NCBI RefSeq assembly: GCF_011306175.1
Contig: NZ_CP049913.1
Span: 1,736,001-1,800,000, forward strand
Direction: 5' to 3'
Source: Vibrio sp. HDW18
Lineage (GTDB): Bacteria; Pseudomonadota; Gammaproteobacteria; Enterobacterales; Vibrionaceae
DNA: 64,000 nucleotides
Part shown: piece by piece, positions 1 through 11,710 of the stretch
Position numbering within the stretch: position 1 is the first letter of the stretch
How the letters are laid out: the number at the start of each line of letters is the position of its first letter
The notes under the pieces: model-generated
The model's database searches: none
What the model was told of the DNA's origin: nothing
The model's input: only the letters and a program-made list of their open reading frames with translations
Made by a program: the position numbers and the translations under genes

Positions 1-1
1 T

Positions 2-718
<717 letters not shown>

Positions 719-721
719 CCC

Positions 722-3007
722 ATGTCTACAGAAATCAGCTTTGATGGCGTTGAGCAGTTGCCGCTGCGCAAGTTTACCGAAGACGCTTATCTTAATTATT
801 CCATGTACGTGATCATGGATCGCGCGTTGCCATACATTGGCGACGGCTTAAAACCGGTGCAACGTCGTATCATTTACGCGATGTCCGAGCTTGGGCTTTC
901 CGCCTCGTCCAAATACAAAAAATCGGCGCGTACCGTGGGTGATGTGCTCGGTAAATACCATCCACACGGTGATTCTGCCTGTTACGAAGCCATGGTATTG
1001 ATGGCGCAGCCATTTTCTTACCGCTATCCTTTGGTTGATGGTCAAGGTAACTGGGGTGCGCCCGATGACCCGAAATCGTTTGCTGCGATGCGTTATACCG
1101 AAGCCAAATTGTCTAAATTTGCGGAAGTGTTATTGGGTGAATTAGGTCAAGGCACAGTTGAGTGGCAACCGAACTTTGATGGCACCATGCAAGAGCCAAA
1201 AATGTTGCCAGCGCGGCTGCCGCATATTTTGCTCAATGGGGTCACCGGCATTGCCGTCGGGATGGCGACCGATATTCCACCGCACAACGTGCGTGAAGTT
1301 GCTGAAGCGACCATGCATTTGCTGGATCATCCGCAGGCGTCACTGACCGACTTAATGCAGTATGTCCAAGGCCCTGATTTTCCAACCGAAGCGGAAATCA
1401 TCACCCCTACCGCTGAGCTTGAAAAAATGTACCGTTCAGGGCGCGGCAGCGTCAGAATGCGAGCGGTATGGAGCAAAGACGGTAACGATATTGTGATCAC
1501 CGCGCTGCCCCATCAAGTGTCTGGTGCCAAACTGCTGGAGCAGATCGCCGCGCAGATGCGCGCGAAGAAACTGCCGATGGTGGAGGATCTGCGTGATGAA
1601 TCGGATCATGAAAACCCGACCCGCATTGTGATTGTGCCGCGATCCAATCGCGTGGATTGCGATCTGCTGATGAACCACTTATTCGCTTCAACCGATTTGG
1701 AAAAAAGCTTTCGGGTGAATCTGAATATGATCGGGCTGGATAATCGTCCGCAGGTCAAAGGCTTAGTGCAAATCCTCAACGAGTGGATCCGCTTCCGTCG
1801 TGAAACGGTACGCTCACGTTTGCAATACCGCCTGGATAAGGTGCTGGCGCGCTTACATATTTTGCAAGGTTTGCTAATAGCTTATCTCAACCTTGATGAA
1901 GTGATCGAAATCATCCGCACCGAAGAGGATCCGAAAGCGGTGCTGATGGCGCGCTTTGACCTGAGTGAGATTCAAGCCGACGCGATCTTAGATACAAAAT
2001 TGCGCCACTTGGCGAAATTGGAAGAGATCAAGATCCGCGGTGAGCAGGATGAACTAGAAAAAGAGCGCAAGAAACTCGAAGAGTTACTTGGCTCGGAACG
2101 TCGTCTCAATAGCCTGCTCAAAAAAGAGATCAAAGCTGATGCGGATAAATTTGGCGATGCTCGCCGTTCTCCATTAGTTGAACGCGAAGAAGCCAAGGCG
2201 TTGACCGAGCGTGATCTGATGCCAAGTGAAATGATCACTGTCGTGGTTTCCGAAAAAGGCTGGATCCGCCATGCCAAAGGGCATGAGGTGGATTGCCACA
2301 GTTTAAGCTATAAAGCGGGTGATAATTATCTGACTCACGCCTGTGGTAAGAGTAACCAGCAAGCGGTGCTGCTAGGCAGTGATGGGCGCAGTTACTCATT
2401 AGAGTCGCACTCTCTGCCTTCTGCGCGTGGCCAAGGTGAGCCGATTACTGGCCGACTCAATATGGCGGAAGGTACCTCGATTCGTCAGGTGGTGATGGGC
2501 GATGAAGAGCAGTTGTGGCTGATCGGATCGGATGCCGGTTATGGCTTTGTGTGTAAAGGTGACGATTTATTATCGAAAAACCGCACCGGTAAGGCGCTGA
2601 TCAATTTGCCTGATCAGTCAGAAGTGATGACGCCGCAAGTGATTGCTGATTTGGATCGCGATGAGATTTTAGCTATCACCAACCAAGGCCGAATGTTGCT
2701 GTTCCCGATCAAGGATCTGCCGCAACTGAGCAAAGGTAAAGGCAATAAGATCATCAACATTCCTGCCGCCAAAGCCAAAACGCGTGAGGAAGTGTTGTCG
2801 AACTTGATGGTGCTGCCACAAGGTGCGTCGATTACCCTGTATGCTGGTAAGCGCAAATTGGGCTTGAAAGCCAGCGATCTGGATAACTTCCGTGGTGAGC
2901 GTGGCCGCCGTGGGGCACTGTTACCGCGTGGTTTACAGCGGGTGACCGCGATTGAGATTGAAACCTCAGCCGAGCCAGAGTCAACCCATAGTTCGCCAGA
3001 CGAATAG
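722..3007 (+). CDS. parC: DNA topoisomerase IV subunit A
   Basis: Breakage-reunion subunit of topoisomerase IV. The 761-residue protein has the winged-helix/tower core, with the catalytic tyrosine at about residue 125 in the [10 protein letters not shown] segment. A coiled coil follows, rich in E and K, around residues 430-480. The degenerate beta-pinwheel C-terminal domain comes last. The quinolone-resistance region reads [10 protein letters not shown], with Ser85 and Glu89, the residues expected in susceptible V. cholerae. The ATG at 722 follows the parE stop directly and has a GAGGTG Shine-Dalgarno sequence overlapping the end of parE. The gene ends at a strong hairpin shared with the convergent yacG. 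Confidence 0.98.
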   Translation: MSTEISFDGVEQLPLRKFTEDAYLNYSMYVIMDRALPYIGDGLKPVQRRIIYAMSELGLSASSKYKKSARTVGDVLGKYHPHGDSACYEAMVLMAQPFSYRYPLVDGQGNWGAPDDPKSFAAMRYTEAKLSKFAEVLLGELGQGTVEWQPNFDGTMQEPKMLPARLPHILLNGVTGIAVGMATDIPPHNVREVAEATMHLLDHPQASLTDLMQYVQGPDFPTEAEIITPTAELEKMYRSGRGSVRMRAVWSKDGNDIVITALPHQVSGAKLLEQIAAQMRAKKLPMVEDLRDESDHENPTRIVIVPRSNRVDCDLLMNHLFASTDLEKSFRVNLNMIGLDNRPQVKGLVQILNEWIRFRRETVRSRLQYRLDKVLARLHILQGLLIAYLNLDEVIEIIRTEEDPKAVLMARFDLSEIQADAILDTKLRHLAKLEEIKIRGEQDELEKERKKLEELLGSERRLNSLLKKEIKADADKFGDARRSPLVEREEAKALTERDLMPSEMITVVVSEKGWIRHAKGHEVDCHSLSYKAGDNYLTHACGKSNQQAVLLGSDGRSYSLESHSLPSARGQGEPITGRLNMAEGTSIRQVVMGDEEQLWLIGSDAGYGFVCKGDDLLSKNRTGKALINLPDQSEVMTPQVIADLDRDEILAITNQGRMLLFPIKDLPQLSKGKGNKIINIPAAKAKTREEVLSNLMVLPQGASITLYAGKRKLGLKASDLDNFRGERGRRGALLPRGLQRVTAIEIETSAEPESTHSSPDE

Positions 3008-3020
3008 ACACTCATAGACA

Positions 3021-3048
3021 AGAGGAGCCATGTGGCTCCTCTTTCTTT
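3021..3048 (+). terminator. Rho-independent terminator after parC
   Basis: A perfect 9-bp stem, AGAGGAGCC and GGCTCCTCT, with an ATGT loop is followed by TTCTTT. It lies 13 bases after the parC stop and before the convergent yacG. It could also slow transcripts from the minus strand, although the T-tract on that side is poor. Confidence 0.85.
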
Positions 3049-3065
3049 ACTCTTAAGCTTGTGAA

Positions 3066-3263
3066 CTAATACGCCTCTTCTGACCAACCATCGCTGTCGG
3101 ACATATCTGGCGCGCCAGCAATCGCGTTCTCTTCATCGGCCCATTCACCAAAATCAATCATTTGGCATTGCTTGCTGCAAAATGGGCGGTGTGGGCTCTG
3201 CTCACTCCATGGCACATCAGCGTGACATTGTGGGCATTTGACGATGGTGATTTTTGGGGTCAT
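3066..3263 (-). CDS. yacG: DNA gyrase inhibitor YacG (small zinc protein)
   Basis: A 65-residue zinc-binding protein. In E. coli YacG binds the GyrB C-terminal domain and inhibits gyrase. Two cysteine pairs form the zinc site: CPQC at residues 10-13 and CSKQC around residues 29-33. An acidic C-terminal tail follows. The length equals that of E. coli YacG as I recall it. It is the last gene of the minus-strand group coaE-zapD-yacG, the same neighbours as in E. coli. The 84-base gap to zapD contains a hairpin and a palindrome, so it may have separate expression. Confidence 0.92.
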   Translation of the reverse strand: MTPKITIVKCPQCHADVPWSEQSPHRPFCSKQCQMIDFGEWADEENAIAGAPDMSDSDGWSEEAY

Positions 3264-3323
3264 AACACGGTCCTGTTGAATAAGCCGCAGCGGGCTATTC
3301 TTAATTGAAGCGAATTTATTACG

Positions 3324-3338
3324 ATTGTCAGTGACAAT
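3324..3338. repeat. 15-bp palindrome between zapD and yacG
   Basis: ATTGTCA-G-TGACAAT is a perfect inverted repeat with a 1-base centre, 10 bases beyond the zapD stop. It has no T-tract, so it is not a standard terminator. It may be an operator for yacG or a transcript-end hairpin. A second weaker hairpin (GAATAGCC/GGCTTATTC on the minus strand) lies nearer yacG at about 3277-3301. Confidence 0.45.
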
Positions 3339-3347
3339 GGGGGAAGT

Positions 3348-4088
3348 TTAACAGCACACCGCTAAATCAAAGCCAATATCTTGGCTGCTGGCTTGTCCGC
3401 TGTAGAAGTCGAGAAACTTGATCGCAAAGCGATTTTTGTGTCCGGAAATCATCGGATAGACGCCATATTCGAGCGGGATCGCAAGACGTAGGATATTGGC
3501 ATCCTCGGCATCACTTTGGTAGAAGCCATTATTGGCCATTCGTGAACGGTAAGTTCCGGTCTCTCGGGTCAGTTTCAGCCACAGTTTAAGGGCATTTGAC
3601 AGTGGGGTTAAGGTTTGCATCCACTGCTTGGCATCGCGCATTTTACGCTCCAGTGGCAGATGCAGCCAATAATGCAGCGCAGGCAGATCAAAGCAGCAAG
3701 CGCCACCGGGCAAATTAAAACGCTGCCGAATGGCACTCAGGAAACGATCTTCTTTGAGTGATTGACCAAATCGCTCGGCGCTCATTAAATCACGATGCAC
3801 CGCATCCAGCTCGCTAAGTAGCGTTTTCAGCATCGCCTGATCGACCCCTTCCACATTGAGCCAACTACGATAGGTTAGGCGCTGCTTTTCCATATCTTTC
3901 GCCAGCTCACTTTTCAGTTGGATCTGCTCAAAAATATCCAGCATATCGAACAGAGAACGGAAAAATAGCGGATACTGAATGCCATCACTGAAGTCTGATG
4001 TTTGCTCCATCTGGTTGAGCAGCGCTTCAACTCGCAGGTAGATGCGCGTCTTTTCATTGAGAGGATGTTCAAACAGGTGTGTGGTCAT
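3348..4088 (-). CDS. zapD: Cell division protein ZapD
   Basis: ZapD (formerly YacF) bundles FtsZ protofilaments and stabilises the Z ring in the cytoplasm. The 246-residue protein is almost the length of E. coli ZapD. The N-terminal segment [20 protein letters not shown] is the conserved family signature, and the helical N-terminal domain is followed by a beta-rich C-terminal domain. The gene follows coaE by 31 bases, a conserved pairing in gamma-proteobacteria. Its partner ftsZ is also in this window at 37847, although the genes are far apart. Confidence 0.94.
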   Translation of the reverse strand: MTTHLFEHPLNEKTRIYLRVEALLNQMEQTSDFSDGIQYPLFFRSLFDMLDIFEQIQLKSELAKDMEKQRLTYRSWLNVEGVDQAMLKTLLSELDAVHRDLMSAERFGQSLKEDRFLSAIRQRFNLPGGACCFDLPALHYWLHLPLERKMRDAKQWMQTLTPLSNALKLWLKLTRETGTYRSRMANNGFYQSDAEDANILRLAIPLEYGVYPMISGHKNRFAIKFLDFYSGQASSQDIGFDLAVCC

Positions 4089-4119
4089 TGAGCTAGCCTT
4101 GGATTCTTTGCGCTTATTC

Positions 4120-4728
4120 TCACAAATTTTGCCTGCTCATGGCTAGATACTTTTGGTGCAATAGTGTGATTTGTGGCAAAAGTTTCTGGTTTTCTGCATC
4201 ATTTTTGAGCACATCGTTGGCAATTGCCAGTCGTTCAGCGCGTGAGGCTTGCGCGGCGAGAATCGCTTGTGCTTGCTCGCGTGACACCCTATCGCGCGCC
4301 ATAGTGCGCTCAATCTGTACTTTTTCATCCACATCTACCACCAGCACCCAATCCGCCATACTTTGCAGTTGGTTTTCAACCAAGAGCGGCACAATCAATA
4401 ATGCATAAGGGGAGCGGGTTTGGTTGAGCGCCGCTCGCATCCGCTCACGGATCAGCGGATGCAGCAGTTGATCCAGCCAGACTTTCTCATCCGGATCGGT
4501 AAAGATGCGCTCACGTAGGGCGGCGCGGTTGAGTGAGCCATCGGCCTGTAAAATGCTTGGCCCAAAATGGGCTGCAATCGCTTGTAGCCCTAGCGTGTTG
4601 GTAGCCACCACCTCACGAGCAATCACATCGGCATCGACCAAGTCGATGCCAAACTGCTCATGAAACAGATTGGCAACCGTGGTTTTGCCGCTGGCGATGC
4701 CGCCAGTCAGTGCAACGAATAAGCTCAT
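4120..4728 (-). CDS. coaE: Dephospho-CoA kinase
   Basis: Catalyses the last step of coenzyme A synthesis, ATP-dependent phosphorylation of dephospho-CoA. The P-loop GGIASGKTT starts at about residue 8, and the lid region with conserved arginines ([12 protein letters not shown]) lies near residue 140. I start it at the ATG at 4728 ([10 protein letters not shown], 202 residues) rather than the longer frame at 4758. This start overlaps the pilD stop as ATGA, and family members begin just before the P-loop. The overlap suggests translational coupling with pilD. Confidence 0.95.
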   Translation of the reverse strand: MSLFVALTGGIASGKTTVANLFHEQFGIDLVDADVIAREVVATNTLGLQAIAAHFGPSILQADGSLNRAALRERIFTDPDEKVWLDQLLHPLIRERMRAALNQTRSPYALLIVPLLVENQLQSMADWVLVVDVDEKVQIERTMARDRVSREQAQAILAAQASRAERLAIANDVLKNDAENQKLLPQITLLHQKYLAMSRQNL

Positions 4729-5597
4729 AATGGCCCAACCCAAGTGGAGAAGTACCACGCGATGATCGACTCACCATACAGCAGAGCCAAGCCACCTGCG
4801 ATCGCCAAATAAGGCCCAAATGGGAAAGCTTTATCAATCCCTTGCCGTTGTAGGCGCAGTTGGATTAAGCCAAACACGATGCCAACCAGTGACGACAGCA
4901 GCACGATCACTGGCAATAGTTGCCAGCCAAGCCAAGCGCCGAGGGCGGCCAGCAGTTTGAAATCGCCATAGCCCATGCCTTCTTTGCCGGTCAGTAATTT
5001 AAACAGCCAGTAAATTGACCATAGACAGAGATAGCCTGCCATAGCGCCGATCACCGCATCACGAAGTGAAACCGGAGAAAAACCAAGCAGTGCCAGTGCA
5101 ATACCACCCCACAGTAACGGCAGGGTCAGTTGATCGGGCAGCAGCATGGTATCGAGGTCGATAAACGTTGCTGCAATCAGCACATAGCTGAAAAACAGTA
5201 GCGCCACGGCATAGATACCAAACGGAAATTGGCTGGCGATCAGGCCACTGACCACCGAGCTCAATAGCTCAATCAAGGGATAACGAGCACTGATCGGTGC
5301 TTGGCAGTGTGAGCACTTACCGCGCAGCCACAGCCAACTGAGCAGTGGGATATTATCGATCACTCGAATCGGGGTATTGCAGTGTGGGCAAGTGGAGCGC
5401 GGCACACTGAGGGTGAGCACACCGTCTGGCGGGCTAATCGCGTATTCAGGAAAACTTGCCGCACACTCAGCGCGCCATTCGCGTTCCATTATTTTCGGTA
5501 AGCGGTAAATCACCACATTCAGAAAGCTACCGATGATCAGGCCAAATAAGCTAACCAATAGCGGAAATAGCCACGGGTAGTAATCAAACAGTTCCAT
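4725..5597 (-). CDS. pilD: Type IV prepilin peptidase and N-methyltransferase
   Basis: Inner-membrane aspartic protease that removes the leader of type IV pilins and pseudopilins and methylates the new N-terminal Phe (VcpD in V. cholerae). The 290 residues show an N-terminal membrane segment, a cytoplasmic loop with the tetracysteine pairs CPHC and CSHC, and several further membrane helices. The two catalytic aspartates lie in [10 protein letters not shown] and [10 protein letters not shown]. It is the third gene of pilB-pilC-pilD and overlaps coaE by 4 bases. The same enzyme is known to serve the MSHA pilus and the type II secretion system, so its role goes beyond PilA. Confidence 0.96.
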   Translation of the reverse strand: MELFDYYPWLFPLLVSLFGLIIGSFLNVVIYRLPKIMEREWRAECAASFPEYAISPPDGVLTLSVPRSTCPHCNTPIRVIDNIPLLSWLWLRGKCSHCQAPISARYPLIELLSSVVSGLIASQFPFGIYAVALLFFSYVLIAATFIDLDTMLLPDQLTLPLLWGGIALALLGFSPVSLRDAVIGAMAGYLCLWSIYWLFKLLTGKEGMGYGDFKLLAALGAWLGWQLLPVIVLLSSLVGIVFGLIQLRLQRQGIDKAFPFGPYLAIAGGLALLYGESIIAWYFSTWVGPL

Positions 5598-5651
5598 TTT
5601 TTATGCTCTAAGCTAATTGTCCCAGCGTCCAAGTGCGTGGGGATTGCCATA

Positions 5652-6878
5652 CTAACCTAAGACACTCATCAAGTTAAAGATCGGCAAGTACATCGCCACC
5701 ACTAGGCCGCCCACCACAGTGCCCAGAAAGACAATGATCAGCGGCTCAAGGATTTTGCCGAGATTATCCACGGTATTATCCACTTCAAATTCGTAGATGC
5801 TGGCGACCTTATTCAGCATATCATCCAACTGGCCTGACTCTTCGCCAATCATCACCATTTGCAGCACCATTTCCGGAAACGCTTCAGTATTGCGCAGCGC
5901 AATATACATCGGTACCCCGGCCGCCGTATCGCGGTGCACTTGATTGATGGCGTGTTCAAAGTGGATGTTACCTGCGGTTTTGGCCGTGGTTTTTAAACTG
6001 GCGAGGATCGGAATACCGGCGGCAAAGCTGGTGGCGAGAGTGCGGCTGAATTTGGCGATCGAGGCTTTGGCCAGTACTGAGCCGATGACCGGCATTTTCA
6101 GGCTGAGGCGACTGGTAGCTAAACGCACTGCCAATGATTTTTGGCGTAGCGTTTTGAGCCCGAAGAGTGCTACGCCAATCGCCAGTAATGCCCATCCACT
6201 ATAGGCTTGTACCCAGTGTGATAGTTTGAGCACTTGCTGAGTAAACCAAGGTAGTTCCGCCCCAAAACCGCTAAACATCGCTTCAAATTCGGGGATCACC
6301 ATAGTCAGCATTAGGTAAGAAACGCCAAGCGCCACTAATACCACCATACTGGGGTAAATCAGCGCTTTGATCACTTTAGCGCGCAGTTGTTCACTTTTTT
6401 CCCGATAAGTCGCCAAGCGTTCAAACACATCCGGCAAATTACCGGACATTTCACCGGTTTCCACCAAATCAACGTACAAGCTGTCAAAATGCGAGCTGGC
6501 AGTACGCATCGATTTTGAGAGTGGCGTACCCGCTTCAACCCCTTTGGTGATTTGCGCCAGAATCGATTTCATCTCCGCTTTGCGATGGTTATCGCCGACC
6601 AACTTGAGCGCTTGCACAATCGGTACACCAGTGGTGAGCATGGTAGCCAGTTGGCGGGTTAATAGGGTGATGTCTTTACCTTTGACTCGATGGCTAAGGC
6701 GTGCCAGTAAAGAGACGCTGCCTTTTTTGAGTTTTTTGATCTGAATGTGCTGCTCTTTGAGCTTGTCACGCACTTCTAATTCGCTGAGTGCCAGTAACTG
6801 GCCGTGGACTTTTTTGCCGTTACTGTTGATGCCTTTCCAGCGGTAGTGTTTTAAGGCTACAGATTTGCTCGCTTGCAT
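5652..6878 (-). CDS. pilC: Type IV pilus inner-membrane platform protein PilC
   Basis: Polytopic inner-membrane protein that couples the PilB motor to pilin assembly. The 408-residue protein has two homologous GspF domains, each ending in membrane helices. The first repeat has [12 protein letters not shown] and [10 protein letters not shown]; the second has [12 protein letters not shown] and [10 protein letters not shown]. The hydrophobic C-terminus ends in [13 protein letters not shown]. It lies 34 bases after pilB and 54 before pilD, in one operon. In V. cholerae this set builds the DNA-uptake (ChiRP) pilus. Confidence 0.96.
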   Translation of the reverse strand: MQASKSVALKHYRWKGINSNGKKVHGQLLALSELEVRDKLKEQHIQIKKLKKGSVSLLARLSHRVKGKDITLLTRQLATMLTTGVPIVQALKLVGDNHRKAEMKSILAQITKGVEAGTPLSKSMRTASSHFDSLYVDLVETGEMSGNLPDVFERLATYREKSEQLRAKVIKALIYPSMVVLVALGVSYLMLTMVIPEFEAMFSGFGAELPWFTQQVLKLSHWVQAYSGWALLAIGVALFGLKTLRQKSLAVRLATSRLSLKMPVIGSVLAKASIAKFSRTLATSFAAGIPILASLKTTAKTAGNIHFEHAINQVHRDTAAGVPMYIALRNTEAFPEMVLQMVMIGEESGQLDDMLNKVASIYEFEVDNTVDNLGKILEPLIIVFLGTVVGGLVVAMYLPIFNLMSVLG

Positions 6879-6912
6879 AGAAGAACTCGTTGTTTGGTCG
6901 ATCGTGCTTGGT

Positions 6913-8601
6913 TTAGAAATACAGTACTCGTTGTAGCTCGGTAAAACTGGTGATGCCTTGGCGCAGTTTTTCTAAGCCGGACTGTTGCAGGGTTTGCATG
7001 CCGTTTGCGCAGGCTAGCTGTTCAATTTGTTGAATGGTGGCGCGCTGCATAATCGCTTCTGCCAGCTCTGGGTTAAACGCCATCACCTCATAAATGCCGA
7101 CCCGACCAGAATAGCCACCGGTACATTCATTGCAGCCGGCTGGATTGGCTTGGTACAACACTTCATCGGCTTGAAAGGCAAACTGGTTTTGCAAAATCGC
7201 CGATGGCGCATGAGCCACTTTGCACTGTTGGCATAAGCGACGCGCCAGGCGCTGAGCAATAATTAAACTCAGTGATGAGGCGAGGTTAAACGGCTCCACT
7301 CCCATATTGGCTAAGCGGATCACGGTTTCTGCCGCGGAGTTGGTATGTAAAGTTGAGAGCACTAAGTGACCAGTTTGCGCCGCTTTGACCGCGATTTCTG
7401 CGGTTTCCAGATCGCGGATTTCGCCGACCATCACCACATCGGGATCTTGGCGCAAAAATGAGCGCAGTGCTTCGGCAAAGCCAAAACCAATTTTCGGTTG
7501 CACTTGTACTTGGTTAATACCCGTCAGGTTAATTTCGACCGGATCTTCTGCGGTGGAGATATTGATTTGCGCGGTATTGAGAATGCGCAGCCCTGTGTAC
7601 AGCGATACGGTTTTGCCGCTGCCGGTTGGGCCAGTCATTAAAATCATCCCTTGTGGGCGTTTTAGCGCGGTTAGATAGAGCTGTTTTTGCTGCGGGTTGT
7701 AACCGAGCTTATCAATATCCAAATTGGCCGCGCTGCTGTCGAGCAGCCGCAGCACGATTTTTTCACCCCATAACGTGGGCAAGGTTGAGACGCGCAGATC
7801 AATTGCGGTATCGGCATTAAGGCGCAGTTTGATCCGCCCATCTTGCGGTAGGCGGCGCTCGGCAATATTGAGTTTGGCGAGGATTTTTAGCCGCGCGGCT
7901 AAGCGGCGGCTTAACTGGCTCGCCGGTTGCTGGGTTTCGATTAAAATCCCATCGCAGCGTAGCCGAATGCGAAATTGGTTTTCATACGGCTCAAAATGAA
8001 TATCCGAGGCGCCTTTGCGCACCGCATCAAGCAGCACTTGGTTAATAAAACGGCTGACCGGCGAGTCATCTTGGCTCAGATCTTCAATCGCTTGCAGCTC
8101 ATCGGCGCCAATTTGCACCAGATCGGCCAGCTCATCTTGACTGATCTCTTTACCTTGATTAGCTGCGCCTTGAATTGAGCGGCCATACAAACGGCGGATT
8201 GCCGCTTGCAAGGCACGATGATCGGCCAGTGCCAACTCAACTTGTAGCCCAGAGGCGAAGCGAAACTCTTCTTCGGCTTGCAGTAAGGTTGGATCGGACA
8301 CCGCGAGCAGCAGTAAATTGCCTTGTTTGGCGAGCGGCAGTGCTTGATAGCGGGTGATCAGCTCACGTAAACCGAGCTGTTGGCACAGCTCGGCATAGTC
8401 GTAGCGGTTAAGTTCGGTTTCTGGTAAGCCAAAAATATGGCTCAGTTGCTCGGTTAACTGCTGAGGGTGGAAAATCTTTAGCTCCAGCAGCGCCTCCGGC
8501 ACCGAAGTGTCGGCAGCGCTAACGTGTTCGAGCACCGCTTGCTGTTGCGCCGCACTAATTAGCTCAGCTTGGCGCAAGATCGCGATTAGATTGGTGAGCA
8601 T
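6913..8601 (-). CDS. pilB: Type IV pilus extension ATPase PilB
   Basis: Cytoplasmic hexameric ATPase that drives pilus extension. The 562 residues comprise an N-terminal MshEN-type region, an N2 domain and a C-terminal ATPase. The ATPase shows Walker A GPTGSGKT, the Walker B region [12 protein letters not shown], a His box around [11 protein letters not shown], and a zinc tetracysteine (CQQC and CNEC). The ATG at 8601 lies immediately after the pilA stop with no gap, so pilA and pilB are almost certainly co-translated. The retraction ATPase pilT is not in this window. Confidence 0.97.
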   Translation of the reverse strand: MLTNLIAILRQAELISAAQQQAVLEHVSAADTSVPEALLELKIFHPQQLTEQLSHIFGLPETELNRYDYAELCQQLGLRELITRYQALPLAKQGNLLLLAVSDPTLLQAEEEFRFASGLQVELALADHRALQAAIRRLYGRSIQGAANQGKEISQDELADLVQIGADELQAIEDLSQDDSPVSRFINQVLLDAVRKGASDIHFEPYENQFRIRLRCDGILIETQQPASQLSRRLAARLKILAKLNIAERRLPQDGRIKLRLNADTAIDLRVSTLPTLWGEKIVLRLLDSSAANLDIDKLGYNPQQKQLYLTALKRPQGMILMTGPTGSGKTVSLYTGLRILNTAQINISTAEDPVEINLTGINQVQVQPKIGFGFAEALRSFLRQDPDVVMVGEIRDLETAEIAVKAAQTGHLVLSTLHTNSAAETVIRLANMGVEPFNLASSLSLIIAQRLARRLCQQCKVAHAPSAILQNQFAFQADEVLYQANPAGCNECTGGYSGRVGIYEVMAFNPELAEAIMQRATIQQIEQLACANGMQTLQQSGLEKLRQGITSFTELQRVLYF

Positions 8602-9066
8602 TTACTTGACAGGGCACCAATCTGCAAAACCCTCTCCAGTACAGGTTACAACCCACGTTACACCGGAAGCGTCTAGCTTGGGTTCTAAGGCCACTTTACC
8701 ATCTTTAGGTAGTGCGCCTTTTTTAACCACGGTGGCAGTGATTTCAGAATTGTTATCTACAGAACCTACGGTTGTTTGCTTAACATTTGACGTAATAGTG
8801 AAATGATCATTGGTACTTTTTGCAAAACTTTGCGCTGCAGGTACACCTCCTTTCGCTGCGGAACAATCAGCTTGACCATCTAGTAAACAAATTCCGACGG
8901 CGGTTTTAAAAGCAGATGCTGCACTCAGCATTTCACTGGCGTGAGCTCGTTTGGTGTAGTTTTGATAAGCGGGGATCGCAAAAGCGGCCAAAATGCCAAT
9001 AATCGCCACCACAATCATCAATTCAATTAGGGTAAAGCCCTGTTGCAGTTTGTTATACGCTTTCAT
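8602..9066 (-). CDS. pilA: Major type IV pilin PilA (competence/chitin pilus)
   Basis: Major subunit of the DNA-uptake pilus. I start it at 9066, where GGAGAAAGTG precedes the ATG, giving 154 residues. The longer frame to 9159 adds a hydrophobic stretch with no pilin features. The class IVa leader is 10 residues ([10 protein letters not shown]) and is cut before FTLIEL, with the conserved Glu at +5, followed by the hydrophobic alpha-1 helix. Cysteines 142 and 151 near the C-terminus can form the usual D-loop disulfide; Cys60 and Cys68 form a second possible pair. The globular part differs strongly from the N16961 allele as I remember it, consistent with known PilA diversity. Confidence 0.95.
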   Translation of the reverse strand: MKAYNKLQQGFTLIELMIVVAIIGILAAFAIPAYQNYTKRAHASEMLSAASAFKTAVGICLLDGQADCSAAKGGVPAAQSFAKSTNDHFTITSNVKQTTVGSVDNNSEITATVVKKGALPKDGKVALEPKLDASGVTWVVTCTGEGFADWCPVK

Positions 9067-9214
9067 CACTTTCTCCATTGCTATTGACGTATATCGTGAG
9101 CTGAGGATAAGCAGTGTGATGCACAGGAGAAATGGGCTTGATAGGAGGCTGCGAGCCACGCACAGAATTACCTGCTTAGCTTGCGGCGGCGGTGCAAAAA
9201 ATTACGAGTCAGTT

Positions 9215-9245
9215 AAAAAAACACAGGCACCCGATGGGGGCCTGC
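9215..9245 (-). terminator. Rho-independent terminator after nadC
   Basis: On the minus strand a GC-rich stem (GCAGGCCCC with GGGTGCCTGT, one unpaired base) is followed by seven T residues. It lies about 40 bases after the nadC stop and separates nadC from pilA. The remaining sequence to the pilA start must hold the pilA promoter; I could not assign boxes with confidence. Confidence 0.85.
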
Positions 9246-9285
9246 GCTGGATGACGGGCAGCTGTGTTAAGTGGTTGCGGCGCGG

Positions 9286-10254
<969 letters not shown>

Positions 10255-10342
10255 TTAATCTCGCATTTCAATTGCCGCACGCTAGAATGGGCTGCATCCG
10301 CCGGCGACTGAGCGTTGGCCGTTGGCGGCAAATTTATCCCCA

Positions 10343-10427
10343 GTTGCGAACAAACTTCAATTGAGGATAAACGTGAGTCGCGAACAAAGCTAAGTTGTGA
10401 ATAAAGTTAAGCCGTGAACAAACCCAA
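10343..10427. repeat. Five tandem copies of a 17-bp repeat upstream of ampD
   Basis: Five head-to-tail degenerate 17-mers start at 10343, 10360, 10377, 10394 and 10411, with the pattern GTTGYGAACAAASNTAA. The copies are GTTGCGAACAAACTTCA, ATTGAGGATAAACGTGA, GTCGCGAACAAAGCTAA, GTTGTGAATAAAGTTAA and GCCGTGAACAAACCCAA. They occupy most of the space between the nadC start and the ampD Shine-Dalgarno sequence. The unit is not a multiple of three and lies in a non-coding region, so this is not a protein repeat. Confidence 0.85.
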
Positions 10428-10452
10428 GCAGTCAACCCATCAAGGAGCGAGC

Positions 10453-11007
10453 ATGATTGATGCACAAGGCTGGTACCGTCTGGCGAGAAAAGTCCCCTCG
10501 CCACACTGTGATGCACGCAGTGATAGTGAAGATGTGTCACTGCTGGTGGTGCACAACATCAGCTTGCCGCCCAATCAATTTGGTGGCCCATATATTGAGC
10601 AGTTTTTTCTCGGCCAATTGGATGCCGAGCAGCACCCGTTTTTTAAAGTGATCGCGCCAATGCGCGTGTCGGCGCATTGTGTGATCCGTCGTGATGGTGA
10701 AGTGGTGCAATTTGTGCCGTTTCATCTGCGCGCGTGGCATGCGGGTGTCTCTTCTTTTGCTGGGCGCGCTAAATGCAATGACTATTCGATTGGTATTGAA
10801 TTAGAAGGCACCGATTTTGTGCCGTATACCGAGGCGCAATATCAGGCGTTGATCACCTTGACTCAAGCGCTAATGGCGCGTTATCCGCACATCACCGCGG
10901 CGCGCATTACTGGCCATCAATATATTGCGCCGCTGCGCAAAACCGATCCCGGCTTAGTGTTTGATTGGCGACGCTTACGCGCAGGATTACAGGCTACAGC
11001 GCTTTAA
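10453..11007 (+). CDS. ampD: 1,6-anhydro-N-acetylmuramyl-L-alanine amidase
   Basis: Cytoplasmic zinc amidase that cleaves the peptide from anhydro-muropeptides during cell wall recycling; its loss derepresses AmpC in enterobacteria. The start at 10453 has an ideal AAGGAGCGAGC ribosome binding site and gives 184 residues, as in E. coli. The longer frame from 10414 runs back through the tandem repeat and is rejected. Zinc ligands are His34 (VVHNISLPP) and the His and Asp in GHQYIAPLRKTDPG. No ampE follows here, unlike E. coli. Confidence 0.96.
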   Translation: MIDAQGWYRLARKVPSPHCDARSDSEDVSLLVVHNISLPPNQFGGPYIEQFFLGQLDAEQHPFFKVIAPMRVSAHCVIRRDGEVVQFVPFHLRAWHAGVSSFAGRAKCNDYSIGIELEGTDFVPYTEAQYQALITLTQALMARYPHITAARITGHQYIAPLRKTDPGLVFDWRRLRAGLQATAL

Positions 11008-11037
11008 TCGTTAGCAGCATGAATCGTTAGCAGCATG
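11006..11037. repeat. Two perfect 16-bp tandem repeats after ampD
   Basis: AATCGTTAGCAGCATG occurs twice head-to-tail, starting inside the ampD stop codon. It is followed to about 11085 by looser repeats of ATGGCTTTGCTTAGT type. No gene is seen between ampD and the convergent fldB, and there is no clear terminator. Confidence 0.8.
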
Positions 11038-11100
11038 GTTTTGCTTGGCAGCATCATGGCTTTGCTTAGTATGGCTTTGCGGCATAGATTGGGCGTTGAC

Positions 11101-11619
11101 TTACAGCGCAGCGTGGTATTCGCTCAGCACTTGTTCCACCCAAGTAGCGATGCGCTGATCGCTCAATTCATATTGTGAATCCTCATCCAGCGCTAGGCCG
11201 ACAAAATGGCTGCCATCTTCAGTCAAAGCCTTGGAAGCTGCAAAGTGGTAGCCCTGATTGGGCCAGTAGCCAAGCAGGTTAGCTCCGCTCTGTTGGATCT
11301 GGTTGTGCAGCAGCCCCATCGCATCCAGAAACCACTCGCCATAACCTTCTTGATCGCCTAAGCCGAATAACGCGACGTACTTGTTTTTTAGCGACACGCC
11401 AGCGATGTGATCCCATACCGCCTCCCAGTCTTGTTGAATTTCACCGAAATCCCAAGTTGAAATGCCCAGCAACAGCAGATCATAATCATTCATCAAGCTG
11501 AGCGGAGCCTGTTTGACATTGTGGATATCCACTAGCTCTTCTCCAATTATGGCGCGAATTTTCTCAGCTGCCATTTCGGTGTAGCAGGTGCTAGATCCAT
11601 AAAATAGACCAATCTTCAT
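11101..11619 (-). CDS. fldB: Flavodoxin FldB
   Basis: Small FMN-binding electron carrier. The phosphate-binding loop GSSTCYTEM lies at residues 8-16, with flavin loop regions [13 protein letters not shown] (about 57-69) and [14 protein letters not shown] (about 90-104). I start it at 11619 ([10 protein letters not shown], 172 residues) because flavodoxins begin directly with this strand; the frame back to 11781 adds 54 unlikely residues. Length and position next to xerD match E. coli fldB rather than fldA. It is divergent from xerD. Confidence 0.92.
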   Translation of the reverse strand: MKIGLFYGSSTCYTEMAAEKIRAIIGEELVDIHNVKQAPLSLMNDYDLLLLGISTWDFGEIQQDWEAVWDHIAGVSLKNKYVALFGLGDQEGYGEWFLDAMGLLHNQIQQSGANLLGYWPNQGYHFAASKALTEDGSHFVGLALDEDSQYELSDQRIATWVEQVLSEYHAAL

Positions 11620-11675
11620 CAGTTGTTTGTTTCGGTTGAGGTAGCCATGGCAAATTCTAACCATAAATATGGGCG

Positions 11676-11710
11676 CAATGCAGCCAATATCCTGCATTGT
11701 GGGCTTTTTT
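11676..11710 (+). terminator. Terminator-like hairpin before xerD
   Basis: CAATGCAG and CTGCATTG form an 8-bp stem with an 8-base loop, followed by TGGGC and six T residues. It lies between the divergent fldB and xerD starts, pointing toward xerD. Because no plus-strand gene ends here, it may be an attenuator in the xerD leader or the end of a short RNA antisense to the fldB leader. Confidence 0.5.

Noticed and set aside
9067..9159. N-terminal extension of pilA by 31 residues
   Set aside because: The prepilin leader [10 protein letters not shown] before FTLIEL is complete and has its own ribosome binding site.
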